Shown: positions 1 through 11,106, counted from the first letter of the stretch. The stretch is DNA of 64,000 nt from Heliocidaris erythrogramma (GCA_025617745.1 CM046863.1:55876498-55940497); one strand, 5' to 3'. Numbers and translations are program-made. Notes: generated from the sequence alone by a model not told the origin.

Positions 1-195
1 TTGTTTCCTTTCATCATATTTTCTTCCATCCTTCCTACCCTTCTATTCTCTCTTTATAGTTCATGTTTTTCTTTGCATTATCCTTCTATTGTTTTCTTTA
101 TTCCCTTGTTTGTCGTTTTTAGCCTGAAAACGGGAAAAATCATACTGAGATGGACTCTTTTTCAATTTGTCCCCTTGAAGACACCTTCCTGAAAA
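1..195. other. Pyrimidine-rich leader, no gene seen
   Basis: T/C-rich sequence with no recognisable coding signal or repeat boundary. It lies beside the foldback-type minisatellite and may be the interior of that element, cut by the window edge. Confidence 0.4.
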
Positions 196-875
196 ATGTT
201 CGAAAATTTCTACCAACGCGACGCGACGTTACCCGACTGTTTAGCAAAAGCCATTGTCGATGAGCAAATGTCGCATATTCCCTTTTATCTACCATGTCTA
301 CCGAGTTTATTGTCGCGGAGCAATTGTCGCATATTCATTTTTAACGGCGGAGCAATTGTCGCATATATTCATTATTATCGAACAATTATCATATTTTGGA
401 GCAAATGTCGGCGGAGCAATTGTCGCAGGAGCAATTGTCGCATTTCTATCGACGGAGCATTTGTCGCTCGATCGGAGCAAATGTTGACGGAGCAATTGTC
501 GCAGGAGCAATTGTCGCATATAAGCATTTCTGTGACGGAGCCGTTGTCGCTCGATCGGAGCAAATGTCGACGGAGCAATAGTCGCATATTTACATTTCTA
601 TCGACGGAGCAGTTGTCGCGGAGCAATTGTCGCTCGATCGGAGCAAATGTCGACGGAGCAATTGTCGCAGGAGCAAATGTCGACGGAGCAATTGTCGCAG
701 GAGCAAATGTCGTCGGAGCAATTGTCGCAGGAGCAAATGTCGCCGGAGCAATTATCGCAGGAGCAAATGTCGACGGAGCAATTGTCGCAGGAGCAATTAT
801 CGCGGAGCAATTGTCGTATTTTTAGGAGCATTTGTCGCAGGAGCAATTGCCGCCGGAGCAAATGTCGGTTCCCCG
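196..875 (+). repeat. Minisatellite arm of a foldback-like element (left copy)
   Basis: Tandem array built from two alternating 15-bp modules, GGAGCAATTGTCGCA and GGAGCAAATGTCGAC, giving a 30-bp higher-order period. The modules contain the palindromes CAATTG and GTCGAC. The array is degenerate toward 196-400 and most regular at 640-800. Its outer end runs through a GCCGCC variant and stops at GTCGGTTCCCC near 875, the same terminus found at 33521. The module length is a multiple of three, so it stays open in several frames on both strands; those ORFs are not genes. The matching site at the end of the right inverted-repeat arm (about 41088) has no array, so the array sits exactly at the edge of the large inverted repeat. 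Confidence 0.85.
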
Positions 876-2345
876 TATTCACTATCACAAATAATAACAA
901 TAATGATAAAATAATTTCTTTGGTACAAAGCCACATTTACTATTTTAAACCGAAAGAAGAGTATATCACTTGTATCAAATACAAGTTTTTTTTTTTTTTT
1001 TTTTTTTTTCCTTTTTAATAAAAAGTTATTATAATTGTTGTTTGTTTTTAATGAGGCAAATCGTACGTAAATGTTGTAATCCCTTGTAATTATGTTCATT
1101 ATCATCTTGAATAACTGTAAATATTGTAATCTGACCTGATTATTAATAAAAACATTTTCGTGGTAGCACATGTATTTCATCGAATTACATTTCACCAGAT
1201 TCATATTAAAAAAAAAACGATTTGCCTCCTAAAAAAAGCTTATCTCTGCACCCCTCACACTCACACACAAAGGAGATAAAATAAAACCAGTCTGATGAAA
1301 ACAAATACCCCCATCTAGCCAGCCACCTCTTCATATTGATTGAAATCCAATTGACTTCGATATCAAATTGCTCTGAAAGAAATCAGAGAAATCAGATAAC
1401 CAGATGGGTGAAAGTTTGAAAGAAATCAATATGCAATCTTCGATATCTTTTGAGGCCGAGGGGAAAGGCTCTTAGGATAAAACCGGATATTACTGAAATG
1501 TTTTTGCACGAGAAACCGGAGAGTTGACCGTGCATACATACCAAATTGAAGATTCGTATAGGTTTGAACGATCCCATTTTTCATATTTGTCTTATTTTTT
1601 CAAACTTTCTTCTTACACACAAATTCACTTATTACAATGTTTGAATGGTCATATAATTAAAGAGATCGTACCATTATTCCACTTTTTTTTACCGAAATAA
1701 CAAATAATTAACTTCAGAGTTATTGAGGGCAACATAATTGTAATTCTCTTTTGATTATATTGCTTTGCTTAAGGCCTCTCTCACTCGATCTCTTCCATAA
1801 CACCCAAAACAGTGATTTAGTGTGCATTTATGCCTTTACTGTGGAACAAAAAACAAAAAACAAAAAACAAAAAAAATATGTTCCACGGTGTAATAATAAA
1901 CGTGTGATATACCCGTTAATTTGTGCGGCAGGCGGATTATCTTTAATGTGAACAGTACATGTTTGAATCTTAATTTATTTTTCTGTTGGTGCATTATTTC
2001 TTCACTTTTAAAGTAATTATTCAAGAAGCAAGAGCATGGAGGGTATGAAATATATCGCTTTTAAGTTAAACTTTGATAGGAATGAATTTACTTGTAGCCG
2101 TGGAATATATTAGGAGCAATTGGTCTTATCAAGGAACCATTTATAAGATCAGGGGCCTGTAACATAAAGAGATACAATCAATCTTACGATCAATTGTAAC
2201 TCTTCAGTTCATGGTTTGCCATAGACTTACGATTGATATCAATCTTAAGATCAATTTCATGCTTTATGTTACAGCGCCCAGATACCATAGGAGGAAAACT
2301 ACAGCGTAATATATTGTATTTATGTCATGATCTTTCCTCAGAACA

Positions 2346-2613
2346 ATGGAGCCTTTAAAGGAGCTCGAATTGATGTCACTTGCTGATGACATAGTACCTG
2401 ACAAATACGAAAAACTCTGTTGTGTTCTGGGGTACCCCTATGCGGCAAGTCAAACAATCCTCACAACGCATCTCAATAACTTCAATAAAGCTATGGTGGA
2501 GATCCTTATCAAGTGGAAGACCAAACAAGAAGACATCACCCAATCACGATCAACCTTGGCTAGCAAGCTCCGTGAAGTGGATCTTGATGCATTAGGAGTT
2601 AAATTATCTCAAG
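2346..2613 (+). CDS. DEATH-domain exon of an NLR-type gene (left, intact copy)
   Basis: One exon encoding about 89 residues, starting at the ATG at 2346. A splice-acceptor-like tract (TCTTTCCTCAG) lies four bases upstream, and a donor AAG|GTAAAT follows at 2613, so the exon ends in phase 1. The translation looks like a death-fold domain. It has an N-terminal helix with LADDIVPDKYEKLCCVLG, a central helix with HLNNFNKAMVEIL, the conserved Trp of the fifth helix in LIKWKTKQ, and a last helix with LASKLREVDLDALG. Death domains are adaptor interaction modules; in echinoderm NLRs they precede the NACHT ATPase. No NACHT exon lies downstream on the + strand, so this copy is an orphan exon in the left arm. 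Its mirror copy at 39496-39761 faces the NACHT exon but has lost two bases. A DED or other death-superfamily member is an alternative. Confidence 0.7.
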
Positions 2614-3101
2614 GTAAATTAATGTACATATAATTGTAACTAAACTCGTTATTGTTTTGGTCAAACCTTATTAAACTCAAATGTGAATACTTGACCTAAA
2701 TGTATTTCAGTCAATATCTTTCTCTTATTAATTGCAGAAAACAGCATGATTTGGGCACAAATCTTTTTGTTCGCACAGTGGAGGGGATATTCATAACTTT
2801 AACTTAATTTGTAACAGTTTTTAGTATATTCAAGGGAACTTCCCATCCCAGAATGAACTGATTTCTTACACAAGTGTAAAGAAATTAAACAAATTTTAGG
2901 AAAATTAGATAACGTGTAAACTCAATATTATTTTCTTTTAGTATTTATTTATTTTTGAATGAAAAAAAAAACATTATGAAAATCACTAGACAAATCGGCA
3001 ACGTGTTTGAGTTTGTGACGCCATTACCTCACTATCTCTTCAATTGCTTGTACATTTTGATACCATTAAGTCACTCTTCATAGTCTATGGGCCAACATAG
3101 A

Positions 3102-4628
3102 CCCCCCCCCCCCCCCCTTAGGCACAATTCTGGTAGCAAGGACCCTTGGCTATCAGAATCTGCCTGTTTGCCATAGAGTTAGTGGTGGGTGTGGCCACCA
3201 GGGCCGTTACCATGGCATCGCATCAAGAAATTATATGAATTTACTAAAATACCTAATATTTCTAATTCAGAAATTAAAAAAAAAAAATGACTGGTAAGCA
3301 TTTAAATATATATATTTTGAGTTTCTGATTGATTGAAACCAAAATCTAGGTCATTTGAAGTCACGGTCATGTAAAAAAATGGCCGTCACTATGGAAACGG
3401 TACCATAAAAGTTTATATTTAGGAAAAATATCTAAACTTATCAGTATAAAATAGACAGAGAGGTGTCTACACATTCTTAGATTATATTTTTCTATTAGCT
3501 AAGTCCCTCAGCTATCATAATCTGCCTATTTTCCATAGAGTTCATGGTGGGCGTGGCCGCTAGGGCCGTTACCGTGGTAACACAACGAAATACTGGAATT
3601 GAGAAAATACCGTATTATTTGTCATTTAACAGCATAGAATATACATGGTAAGGACTCTAATATATGTATTTCAAGCTGCCCCAACTGATTCCAACCACAA
3701 TCTGAGTCATTTGAAGTCATGGGCGTGTAAAAAAGGGTCATTGCTATGGAAACGGTCCCACAAAATGCTAACATTCGTGGAAAATATCTATGATTTATCA
3801 ATACAAAATAGAAAACATCTGTTTGCACAATCTTAAATCATGTTTTTCTGTTAGCTAGGACCCTCAGCTCTCATATTCTTCCTTTTTTACATAAATTTGG
3901 TAGTGGGTGTGACCACTAGGGTTGTTACCATGGTAACACACCAATGAATTGAATTTTAGTAAATAACATAATTATATCTGTAATTCAATATCACAAAAAT
4001 AAATTGTAACCATCTAACTATATGTATTTTGGGGTGCCCGTTGATTGCAAGTAGAATCAGAGTCATTGGAAGTCACCGCCATGTCAAAACATGGCTGTTG
4101 CTATAGAAACAGTATGATAAAAATTGAATATTTCTGTAAGTAATCAACACAACAAGTAATCAACACAACAAGTGTATGTACTATGTGCACAGCCTAAAAT
4201 GGTGTTTATCTGTCAGCTAAATCTGAGTCATTGGAAGTCACCGTCATGTCAAAACATGGTTGTTGCTATAAAACATTATGGTGAATTAATAAATATTGGT
4301 GAAAAAATCTGTAACTATTCAATGCACTTTATAAAGTAAGGGTCTCGGCAACCTGAAATGATGTTTTTCCCCTGTATGTTAGCTAGGACCTGGATATCAT
4401 ATCCTCCCTGACTGCCACAAAGGTGGATGTTGGGCGACCACCCAGGCTGTTACCATGGTAATAAGATAGGAAATAACATATATGTGTAATTCAACAACAT
4501 TTAGTAGGCCCTGGTGGCCACACCCACCACCAACTTTATGGCAAACAAGCAGATTCTGATAGCTGAGGGTCCTAGCTAACAGAAAAACATCATTTAAAAT
4601 TGTGCCTAAGGGGGGGGGGGGGGGGGGA
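3102..4628. mobile_element. TIR element with internal 357-bp tandem repeats
   Basis: Begins with a C run followed by TTAGGCACAATT and ends with AATTGTGCCTAA followed by a G run. Inner flanks also mirror each other: CAGAATCTGC...GTGGCCACCAGGGCC near 3157-3205, its inverse near 4507-4555. The terminal inverted repeats are therefore roughly 100 bp. Between them lie direct repeats starting near 3140, 3497 and 3855, with partial units near 4215 and 4380. Each unit contains an AGCTATCAGAATCTGCC-like block, a GTTACCATGGTAAC block and a GGTGACTTCCAATGACTC-like block. No coding capacity is seen. The right-arm counterpart (33138-38996) is the same element split by a 4.3-kb insertion. Superfamily unknown. 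Confidence 0.65.
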
Positions 4629-6740
4629 CCTTTTCGGTTACTGGCCCATGGACTATCATGCCTATGCCAATGTTATGATTTACATGTTATTGTGTATATA
4701 CATGTGCATGCACCTACTCAAAAAAAAGCCAATGTACACAATTTTCTGTTGCAAAAAAAAAATTCCGTTGGATATATTTGACATTGGTAACAGGTATAGG
4801 AAATCCGATCTTTATGGGGGGGGGGGGGGGGGGGGAGGAAATATATGCTCTCTATATTGAATAAAACAATAGGTGAATTGTGAGAGGATGACGTCACAAA
4901 CCTTGAATAAATCGTCTGTTACAATGGGCAAATGGATAGCGGGCCGTCATGAGCTGGGTGTAAACAGACAGAATGAGTCCACGCAATTTTCTTTTGAATT
5001 TCTATGCTTTATTCCTTCTCTCGTATTTCTTGATTTCCTTTCTCTCGTTTTCTTTTCAGGCCCCAATGTATTTCTAGGGGGTTTTGTTTCTATTGATTTT
5101 TTTATCTTTCTTCATGCTTTTCTTTCTTTTCTTCTTCTCATGTCTGTATTTCCTTGAGTATTTCTGTAGTTTCCCTTGTTTCCTATCTTTCATAATATTA
5201 CTTTGGGTTATTTTTCAGTTTTCGCTTTCATCATTCCTTATGCATTTATTTGTTTTTCTCTTGTTTTTCTATATTTCCTTATGTATTATTATGTTCTCCT
5301 CATGTTTTCCGTCTTTCTTTTTATGTTAGTTTTTCTTCTTCTCTCTCTCTCTCTCTCTTACCTCATGCATTTCTTTATTTTTCCTATCTCTTTCTTTCTT
5401 TCCTTAAGTATTTCTTTGTTTTTCCTGTACTCATTTTATGCCTTTCTATTTGTATTTCCATGTTTTTACCATTTTTATTTTTTCTTTCCATGCTGTCTGA
5501 TGTATATTTTCTATAATTATTTTTGCCGTCTCCTCTCTATATTCTCTCCTGTGAATATCTTTGTTTTTTCCATATTTCTCTCCTCTTCCCTTTCTGTTAT
5601 TCCTTATGTATTGTTTCGTTTATTCCTTCTCTCGTTTTCTATCTTCACTTATTTGTATAACATCCCACTAACACTAACACTAACATTTAGAGCCTGCTTT
5701 TTGCGCAAGTTTTGGGCTGCCTTATTGGGCTGGCCCCGGGGCGGGCTTCAAACACACTTTTAATTGTATCAGCATGCAGTCTAAGTTCCCAATATATCTA
5801 GTGATCTTCATAGTTTTCAGTAACGTTCTCTGTCATTCAAGAATTCTTACATTTCTTATTAGTTATCGAATTTCCTCAAATTTGTTGACAGACAAAACAC
5901 ACACACACACACACACACACACCCACACACCCACACACACAAATTAATGGTCGATCTGTTAGTCTAATTTCTGTCATATATTAGCTTCTTTGGATTTTTT
6001 TTTCTGCATGGGACCGGACTTGCGTTTTAGCTGCTCCCCTACGTTTTCTTCTATTCCCTGCTTCAAACATATACTGAAAAGAATATTATTAATACTGTTA
6101 CCACTAAATGTACTTTTACCACCCTTTCGCTATCCATACTTTATCATACAAATATATCCCTAGTCGTGCAACTTAAATTATCTCTTTTAGCTAGGTAATA
6201 ATAATATCCAAACCCTTTATAACCGCATAGGGACGCTATATCATAATGTGGTATGCGCTATGCATGAATGGTTTATTATTATTGTTGTTAGTAATAGTAG
6301 TAATTCTTTATTTTCGGGTGGAGGGGGGTGGGGGGGGGGGGGTGGGGGGGCTACACATTTTCCCAAAGGTTCATTATTCCGAAACAAAAATTTCTCATGC
6401 CTACAGGGGGTTAATAATTCAGAAGAGTTAATAATTCCGAAAATTTGATGCATTACTCCAAGGTTTATTACCCCGAACGATACTTCGTTTTATTCATTTT
6501 TGGATTTTTGAAATCATGAATTCTTTTTTCACTTTCTGAATTATATACCCTATTTCATTTTAGGAATTATATACATTTCGGAAATCTCGAAGAACGACAT
6601 GTAACCGTAATTTCGACACTCATGTTTAGCTTTACCTACTGTAAAGAATTGAGCATTAATAGGGCAGATGGAATCGTATGAGAATTTCGAAATTCTCGTT
6701 TTCACATAGCACGCCTAATTCAATTAACTTCAGACGGTCC
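4629..6740. other. Non-coding stretch with pyrimidine-rich tract and microsatellites
   Basis: About 4985-5690 is strongly T/C-rich on this strand, with irregular reiterations of TTTCCTTATGTATTTCTTTG-like modules; its long ORFs (Phe/Leu/Ser only) are compositional. A (CT)n run lies near 5337-5360 and a (CA)n run at about 5896-5940. G runs occur at about 4817-4836 and 6322-6350. All of it is mirrored in the right arm (about 30900-32930). No gene is recognised. Confidence 0.7.
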
Positions 6741-6741
6741 C

Positions 6742-7092
6742 GGCCGCGCGTTTACGCTTTACAACAAGCTAGGCAGATTTCGCATTTTTCATACTAATAC
6801 GGTTTATTCGTCAAGACTAATCTGCATGAATATTCATGAAAACGAATTATAGCGATATAATAAAACGAGGAAGGGCATCGAGCAGCTGTTGTGTGTGGCG
6901 CAATCGGATAATCCAGTGCTCTCTTGGTGAAAGAAACACGAGTTCGAACCTCGGCAGAAGTTTATATTACGAAATTTTCTTTTGCTTATTTAAAAATAAG
7001 GTGACTGAGTAAGAAAATGCAAGTCCGATACTTGTAGTCTGTTTAAAAGTCTTCAAAAAGGGTTTCTGCTAGGCTTGGTTGCCAAAAAGAAA
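6742..7092 (+). mobile_element. tRNA-like SINE-type insertion present only in left arm
   Basis: About 350 bp between CGGTCCCGGC and the TAGTGGATTGC flank is absent from the right arm, where the two flanks nearly abut (about 30840-30870). Inside it, 6889-6961 carries a polymerase III-type A box (TGGCGCAATCGG at 6896) and B box (GAGTTCGAACCTC at 6940) with tRNA-like spacing. This fits a tRNA-derived SINE or tRNA pseudogene. No clear target-site duplication or poly(A) tail was found, so loss from the right arm is also possible. Confidence 0.55.
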
Positions 7093-7366
7093 GACGCGGC
7101 TAGTGGATTGCTTTGTTCAGCATTTTACCAATTGCACATCTATAGATCCTAAGCGAGTTTCCTAGTTGTCAACCGGAACAAAGTCGTTACAAATTTCAGA
7201 AAATAAGAACATGTTTTAACTATCCATAACTAGTTGTAGGTTAGTAAACGAAGAAGCTTGACTGGGGAGGAATTTTTAATTTGTAAACAAATCTTTCGGC
7301 ATATTACTCACAGTGTTAAAGATCGTATGCTCGATCTGTAATGAAAAACACAAGTCAGAAAAAATT

Positions 7367-7439
7367 GGAACCAGCGGGATTCGAACCTGTCATCTACTGC
7401 TTGCCGGGCAGCGACTTAACCACCAGGCTATTCTGGTTC
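7367..7439 (-). other. tRNA-like head of SINE unit 1
   Basis: On the minus strand it starts GAACCAG and ends CTGGTTC plus one base, a perfect 7-bp acceptor stem. It contains TAGCCTGGTGG (A box), an anticodon-like stem CTGC/GCAG enclosing CCGGCAA, and GGTTCGAATCC (B box). The T-stem has mismatches and position 33 is C instead of U, so it is a tRNA-derived promoter, not a functional tRNA gene. The tail that follows belongs to the SINE. Confidence 0.65.
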
Positions 7440-7655
7440 ACGGCCAAGTCACGACGAACTAGAATCAAATACCCAAGATCCTCTTCTTTCTGACTCATTA
7501 ATATTCAAACGGTCCGCCGTGGAACAATGGTTAGTAAACGAAGAGCTTGACTGGGGAGGAATTTTTAATTTGTAAACAAATCTTTCGGCATATTACTCCC
7601 AGTGTTAAAGATCGTATGCTCGATCTGTAATGAAAAACACAAGTCAGAAAAAATT

Positions 7656-7728
7656 GGAACCAGCGGGATTCGAACCTGTCATCTACTGCTTGCCGGGCAG
7701 CGACTTAACCACCAGGCTATTCTGGTTC
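7656..7728 (-). other. tRNA-like head of SINE unit 2
   Basis: Same structure and sequence as the copy at 7367-7439: 7-bp acceptor-like stem, A box and B box intact. Confidence 0.65.
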
Positions 7729-7946
7729 ACGGCCAAGTCACGACGAACTAGAATCAAATACCCAAGATCCTCTTCTTTCTGACTCATTAATATTCAAACG
7801 GTCCGCCGTGGAACAATGGTTAGTAAACGAAGAAGCTTGACTGGGGAGGAATTTTTAATTTGTAAACAAATCTTTCGGCATTTTACGCCAGTGTTAAAGA
7901 TCGTATGCTCGATCTGTAATGAAAAAACACAAGTCAGAAAAAAATT

Positions 7947-8016
7947 GGAACAGCGGGATTCGAACCTGTCATCTACTGCTTGCGGCAGCGACTTAACCAC
8001 CAGGCTATTCTGGTTC
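7947..8016 (-). other. tRNA-like head of SINE unit 3, degraded
   Basis: Matches the two preceding heads but has lost bases in the acceptor strand (GGAACAGCG instead of GGAACCAGCG) and in the anticodon region (TTGCGGCAG instead of TTGCCGGGCAG). Confidence 0.6.
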
Positions 8017-8263
8017 ACGGCCAAGTCACGACGAACTAGAATCAAATACCCAAGATCCTCTTCTTTCTGACTCATTAATATTCAAACGGTCCGCCGTGGA
8101 ACAATGGTTAGTAAACGAAGAAGCTTGACTGGGGAGGAATTTTTAATTTGTAAACAAATCTTTCGGCATATTACTTGTGTTTTTCATTACAGATCGAGCA
8201 TACGATCTTTAACACTGGGAGTAATATGCCGAAAGATTTGTTTACAAATTAGTTGTAGGTTAG

Positions 8264-9177
8264 TTTATACTTCGCCCCTCTGCGTTGTCGCCCCACAATG
8301 ATCAGCTTTCCCATCGAGTTGGCACAATAATTGTTTTTGACATTTTATATCATTTTCCATTGTTCTTCCATTCCGTGAAATTAGAACTAGATGACAAACA
8401 CCGGAAAAAAAATCTTAGCAGGGGTCCCGGATATAATCACATTTTATGGCCCATATGAGGGCACTTCATCAGTACCGAATTGATATACGAACCCCCCAAT
8501 TGATTCGTCCTCTCTCATACGAACCGTCCGTGGGTGCTTAGTTGCAGGGGCGATTAATACACTATCGAGGATCATTTTCGACACATTATTGTTTATGTCT
8601 TAACATGCTTCTAGATAAGACCTACTTTGCAGTTGAGTGTAATTGTCTGATTATTCAGATTCAAATATTGAAAATATTTTGAAAAGCAGCGATTTTTATG
8701 ATATGATAAAGAGGCAATGGTAGCCTAAATGCGAGCGAGTGTATTGAGCGAGCTTTGGATAAAATTTAGATAAAATTGTCCTCCTTCCTGTTATGATTTT
8801 TTGGACACTGCTCATTCTTGTATAACTTAGGGAATTGTGCCCCTCCTGCCCCCTGCTCACTGCCTATCACTGTGCTGATATCAGTAGGGAATCTGTTTTT
8901 ATGAAGCCTCTTTGATTATTTGGTGCTAGGTAGGCCTATGTGGCTCTTTTCTGGACTTTAGGGCACAGTTTGTAAGCGACAACGGAGTACATAGGTACAC
9001 TATAGGTATATAGGTAGGGCACAGAAGACAAAAGGGGCACCTATCAGAGGGAGAAAAGGGAACTTATAAGAAGGGGAAATTGTACTATTAGAACGGACAG
9101 TGGGCACTAATCAGACGAAAACAGGGACAAGTCTTGTCGGATTTCAAAGGGGACACTTATCAGAAGGTTAAAAGGAC
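8264..9177. other. Non-coding arm sequence ending in a 22-bp minisatellite
   Basis: Unique-looking AT-rich sequence from 8264 to about 9010. From there on, AGGGGCACCTATCAGAGGGAGAAAAGG-type repeats begin, mirrored by the larger array at 29290-29950. The N gap interrupts the array. No gene is recognised. Confidence 0.6.
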
Positions 9178-9677
9178 NNNNNNNNNNNNNNNNNNNNNNN
9201 NNNNNNNNNNNNNNNNNNNNNNNNNNNNNNNNNNNNNNNNNNNNNNNNNNNNNNNNNNNNNNNNNNNNNNNNNNNNNNNNNNNNNNNNNNNNNNNNNNNN
9301 NNNNNNNNNNNNNNNNNNNNNNNNNNNNNNNNNNNNNNNNNNNNNNNNNNNNNNNNNNNNNNNNNNNNNNNNNNNNNNNNNNNNNNNNNNNNNNNNNNNN
9401 NNNNNNNNNNNNNNNNNNNNNNNNNNNNNNNNNNNNNNNNNNNNNNNNNNNNNNNNNNNNNNNNNNNNNNNNNNNNNNNNNNNNNNNNNNNNNNNNNNNN
9501 NNNNNNNNNNNNNNNNNNNNNNNNNNNNNNNNNNNNNNNNNNNNNNNNNNNNNNNNNNNNNNNNNNNNNNNNNNNNNNNNNNNNNNNNNNNNNNNNNNNN
9601 NNNNNNNNNNNNNNNNNNNNNNNNNNNNNNNNNNNNNNNNNNNNNNNNNNNNNNNNNNNNNNNNNNNNNNNNNNNNN
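9178..9677. other. Assembly gap of 500 N
   Basis: Exactly 500 N, a conventional fixed gap size, so true distance and even adjacency across it are unproven. It separates the left inverted-repeat arm from the LRR exon at 9678 and truncates that exon. Confidence 0.99.
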
Positions 9678-10148
9678 GAAATTACCCAGGACAATATCAC
9701 CTCGTCACTGTCGAATGTTCCATTCAAGAGACCCAGTCCCTCTTGTCGTGTCTCTTGGCACGCTTGATACATTTTTCTTCTCTGATGGCCGAGTCCTAGG
9801 GAGTGATTCAGGTACTTTAAGGCTGATGCGCGTGAGCTCCTGTCCCGTCAGACGTCGACGAAGACCAGTCTGGATCTGAGATACGTCTTCTTTCCCTACA
9901 TCATCGATAGTGATATCGATTTCTCGCACGCCAGGTAAAGAAGAGAACAGACCTTCGTAGCTATGTGACGTCACTCTCTCGGCTATCAGCTTTGTGATGG
10001 ATGGAAGCTCAGGAGGAGATGACGGGAAACTGAGAGAGGAGTCTGAGATGGAGAGATGTTTTATAGAAGCGACGGATCGGAGGCAGGACCACAATTTTTC
10101 GGTCATCTCAGTAGATAGCTGGCAGTGCTTTATCTCAAGCCTAGATTT
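9678..10148 (-). pseudogene. NLR LRR-region exon, 3' part lost in gap
   Basis: Close copy of the exon at 19006-19550. The acceptor (TTACAG) lies just above 10148 on the minus strand. The exon then encodes SRLEIKHCQLSTEMTEKLW and continues through ASIKHLSISDSSLSF and REIDITIDDVGKEDVSQI. Relative to the 19-kb copy there is one extra C in the run near 9737-9740, which shifts the frame after RDTTRG. The donor end lies in the N gap. It would belong to the ligand-sensing or autoinhibitory LRR region of an NLR. Frame loss may be real or a sequencing error. Confidence 0.6.
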
Positions 10149-10173
10149 CTGTAACGAAATAAGACGGACAATA

Positions 10174-10836
10174 TGTGACCCTCCACCACAAAACGACCAA
10201 TAAGTCGGAAATTTAGGTTTTTAAAATTCCAACACAGTTTGAAAGCTTAGATTCTAAGCTTTAAAATGATATATAACTTGTCTTGTATGGACTAAGCAAA
10301 CCCTTGTAAATACAATGAGAATGTCAACGTGTCAGACAGGCTAATTACCAAAACCATAGAGAAAACGGGCTCTAAAGAAGAGTGACCGTTTAAGAGCGCC
10401 TAATCTGTGTCATTTTGTTTGTCGCACAAAAGGTTGAGTCAAAACTCCCTAGCATACACTGTGAAGTACTAATTGGATTGGGTTGAAACTTTCCATACCT
10501 TCAAAATAGATATATTTCTATGTTTCTTTAGATTTTGAATATCAGACAGTGCATAGTTTTAACGCTATACCAGAACAGCGATGTGAAGTACAATCCCAGC
10601 AAGTTGACACTCAGAGTTTGAATGTCCAGGAAAACTTGGTCATTTTAAATGAGAGTAAAAACATATTTCAACAAAGTGTTTTAAATTGAAATTTTGTCAG
10701 ATGGTAGATTAATAAATGAACTTTCAGAAAATCCAAAAAAGTTAAAATCAAAATTTCCACCCAAACCACCTTTTTCAGCTGTTTACTCTAAAACTCCCAT
10801 TGCGACTTATTGGTCGTTTTGTGGTGGAGGGTCACA
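10174..10836. mobile_element. TGTGACCC MITE, copy 1 (663 bp, TA target)
   Basis: Perfect terminal inverted repeats of about 34 bp begin TGTGACCCTCCACCACAAAA and are flanked by TA on both sides (10172-10173, 10837-10838). The same intron positions at about 19573 and 22660 are empty sites reading AAAATATGCTAT, proving insertion with a TA duplication. There is no transposase; internal ORFs are short. TA duplication and TIR size fit a Tc1/mariner-type non-autonomous element. Relatives are at 54631-57105 and 58707-59378. Confidence 0.9.
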
Positions 10837-11106
10837 TATGCTATTCTGGGGTCATTTCCCACCAGGCAGAGAATATCGTTTTTTCCGTTATTTTAAAGGC
10901 ATGTGCAAACATCAGTCTACTTACTTGGACGGCATGCATGTCGTAGTGTAGAGAACCACTTTCACTCCTAAAAATATATTTGAAAAAGAAATGAGGGAAA
11001 GAATGTGATTTGATAAATTATTGGGAAATAAAAATATAAATCAATATAGAAAAAAAAATGAAATCTACATCTGCACCGTGGTAATAAGAATAATTATAAG
11101 AAGCAC

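Larger units (their letters stand above)
7245..8249 (-). mobile_element. Tandem tRNA-SINE array with snapback end and 14-bp TSD
   Basis: Units start (TTAGTAAACG) at 7241, 7531, 7820 and 8108, a period of 288-290 bp; the fourth unit is truncated near 8174. It is followed directly by an inverted partial copy (8174-8249). On the minus strand each unit reads as a tRNA-like head, a body with TCTGACTTGTGTTTTTCATT, then a tail ending in CCAGTCAAGCTTCTTCGTTTAC. The whole array is flanked by TAGTTGTAGGTTAG at 7231-7244 and 8250-8263. The empty site, with one copy of this 14-mer, is in the right arm near 30700-30725. That is direct evidence for a single LINE-mediated insertion of a multimeric template. 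It contains no protein gene. Confidence 0.85.
876..9177 (+). repeat. Left arm of a giant inverted repeat
   Basis: Reverse complement of about 29780-41088 by direct reading. Anchors are 876-1020 with 40970-41085, 1392-1577 with 40391-40576 (identical 61-residue translation), 2346-2613 with 39496-39761, 5880-5990 with about 31640-31720, 6660-6740 with about 30865-30945, and 8270-9050 with about 29910-30700. Differences are few substitutions plus discrete indels (SINE array, tRNA-like insert, foldback-like element). The arm runs into an N gap, so its inner end is unknown. It may be a real palindromic duplication or a second haplotype placed in inverted orientation by the assembler. Confidence 0.9.

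Noticed and set aside
600..875. CRISPR-like regular repeats
   Set aside because: Contiguous tandem modules without unique spacers, in animal DNA with LINEs and spliced exons.
196..936. Several long overlapping ORFs on both strands (RSNCRRSKC- and ATIAPATFAP-type repeats); also at 33496-34033 and 37160-37921
   Set aside because: The 15-bp minisatellite module has a length divisible by three and no stop in several frames, so these ORFs are automatic; no codon signal or domain.
5084..5763. Phe/Leu/Ser-rich ORFs resembling membrane proteins
   Set aside because: Produced by the pyrimidine-rich tract; the hydrophobicity reflects TTT/CTT/TCT codons only.
7367..8016. Functional tRNA genes
   Set aside because: A and B boxes and the acceptor stem are present, but T-stem mismatches, a non-U33 and embedding in repeat units with a SINE tail mark them as SINE heads.
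9107..9799. Two 221-codon ORFs across the gap
   Set aside because: They consist of N-derived unknown residues.
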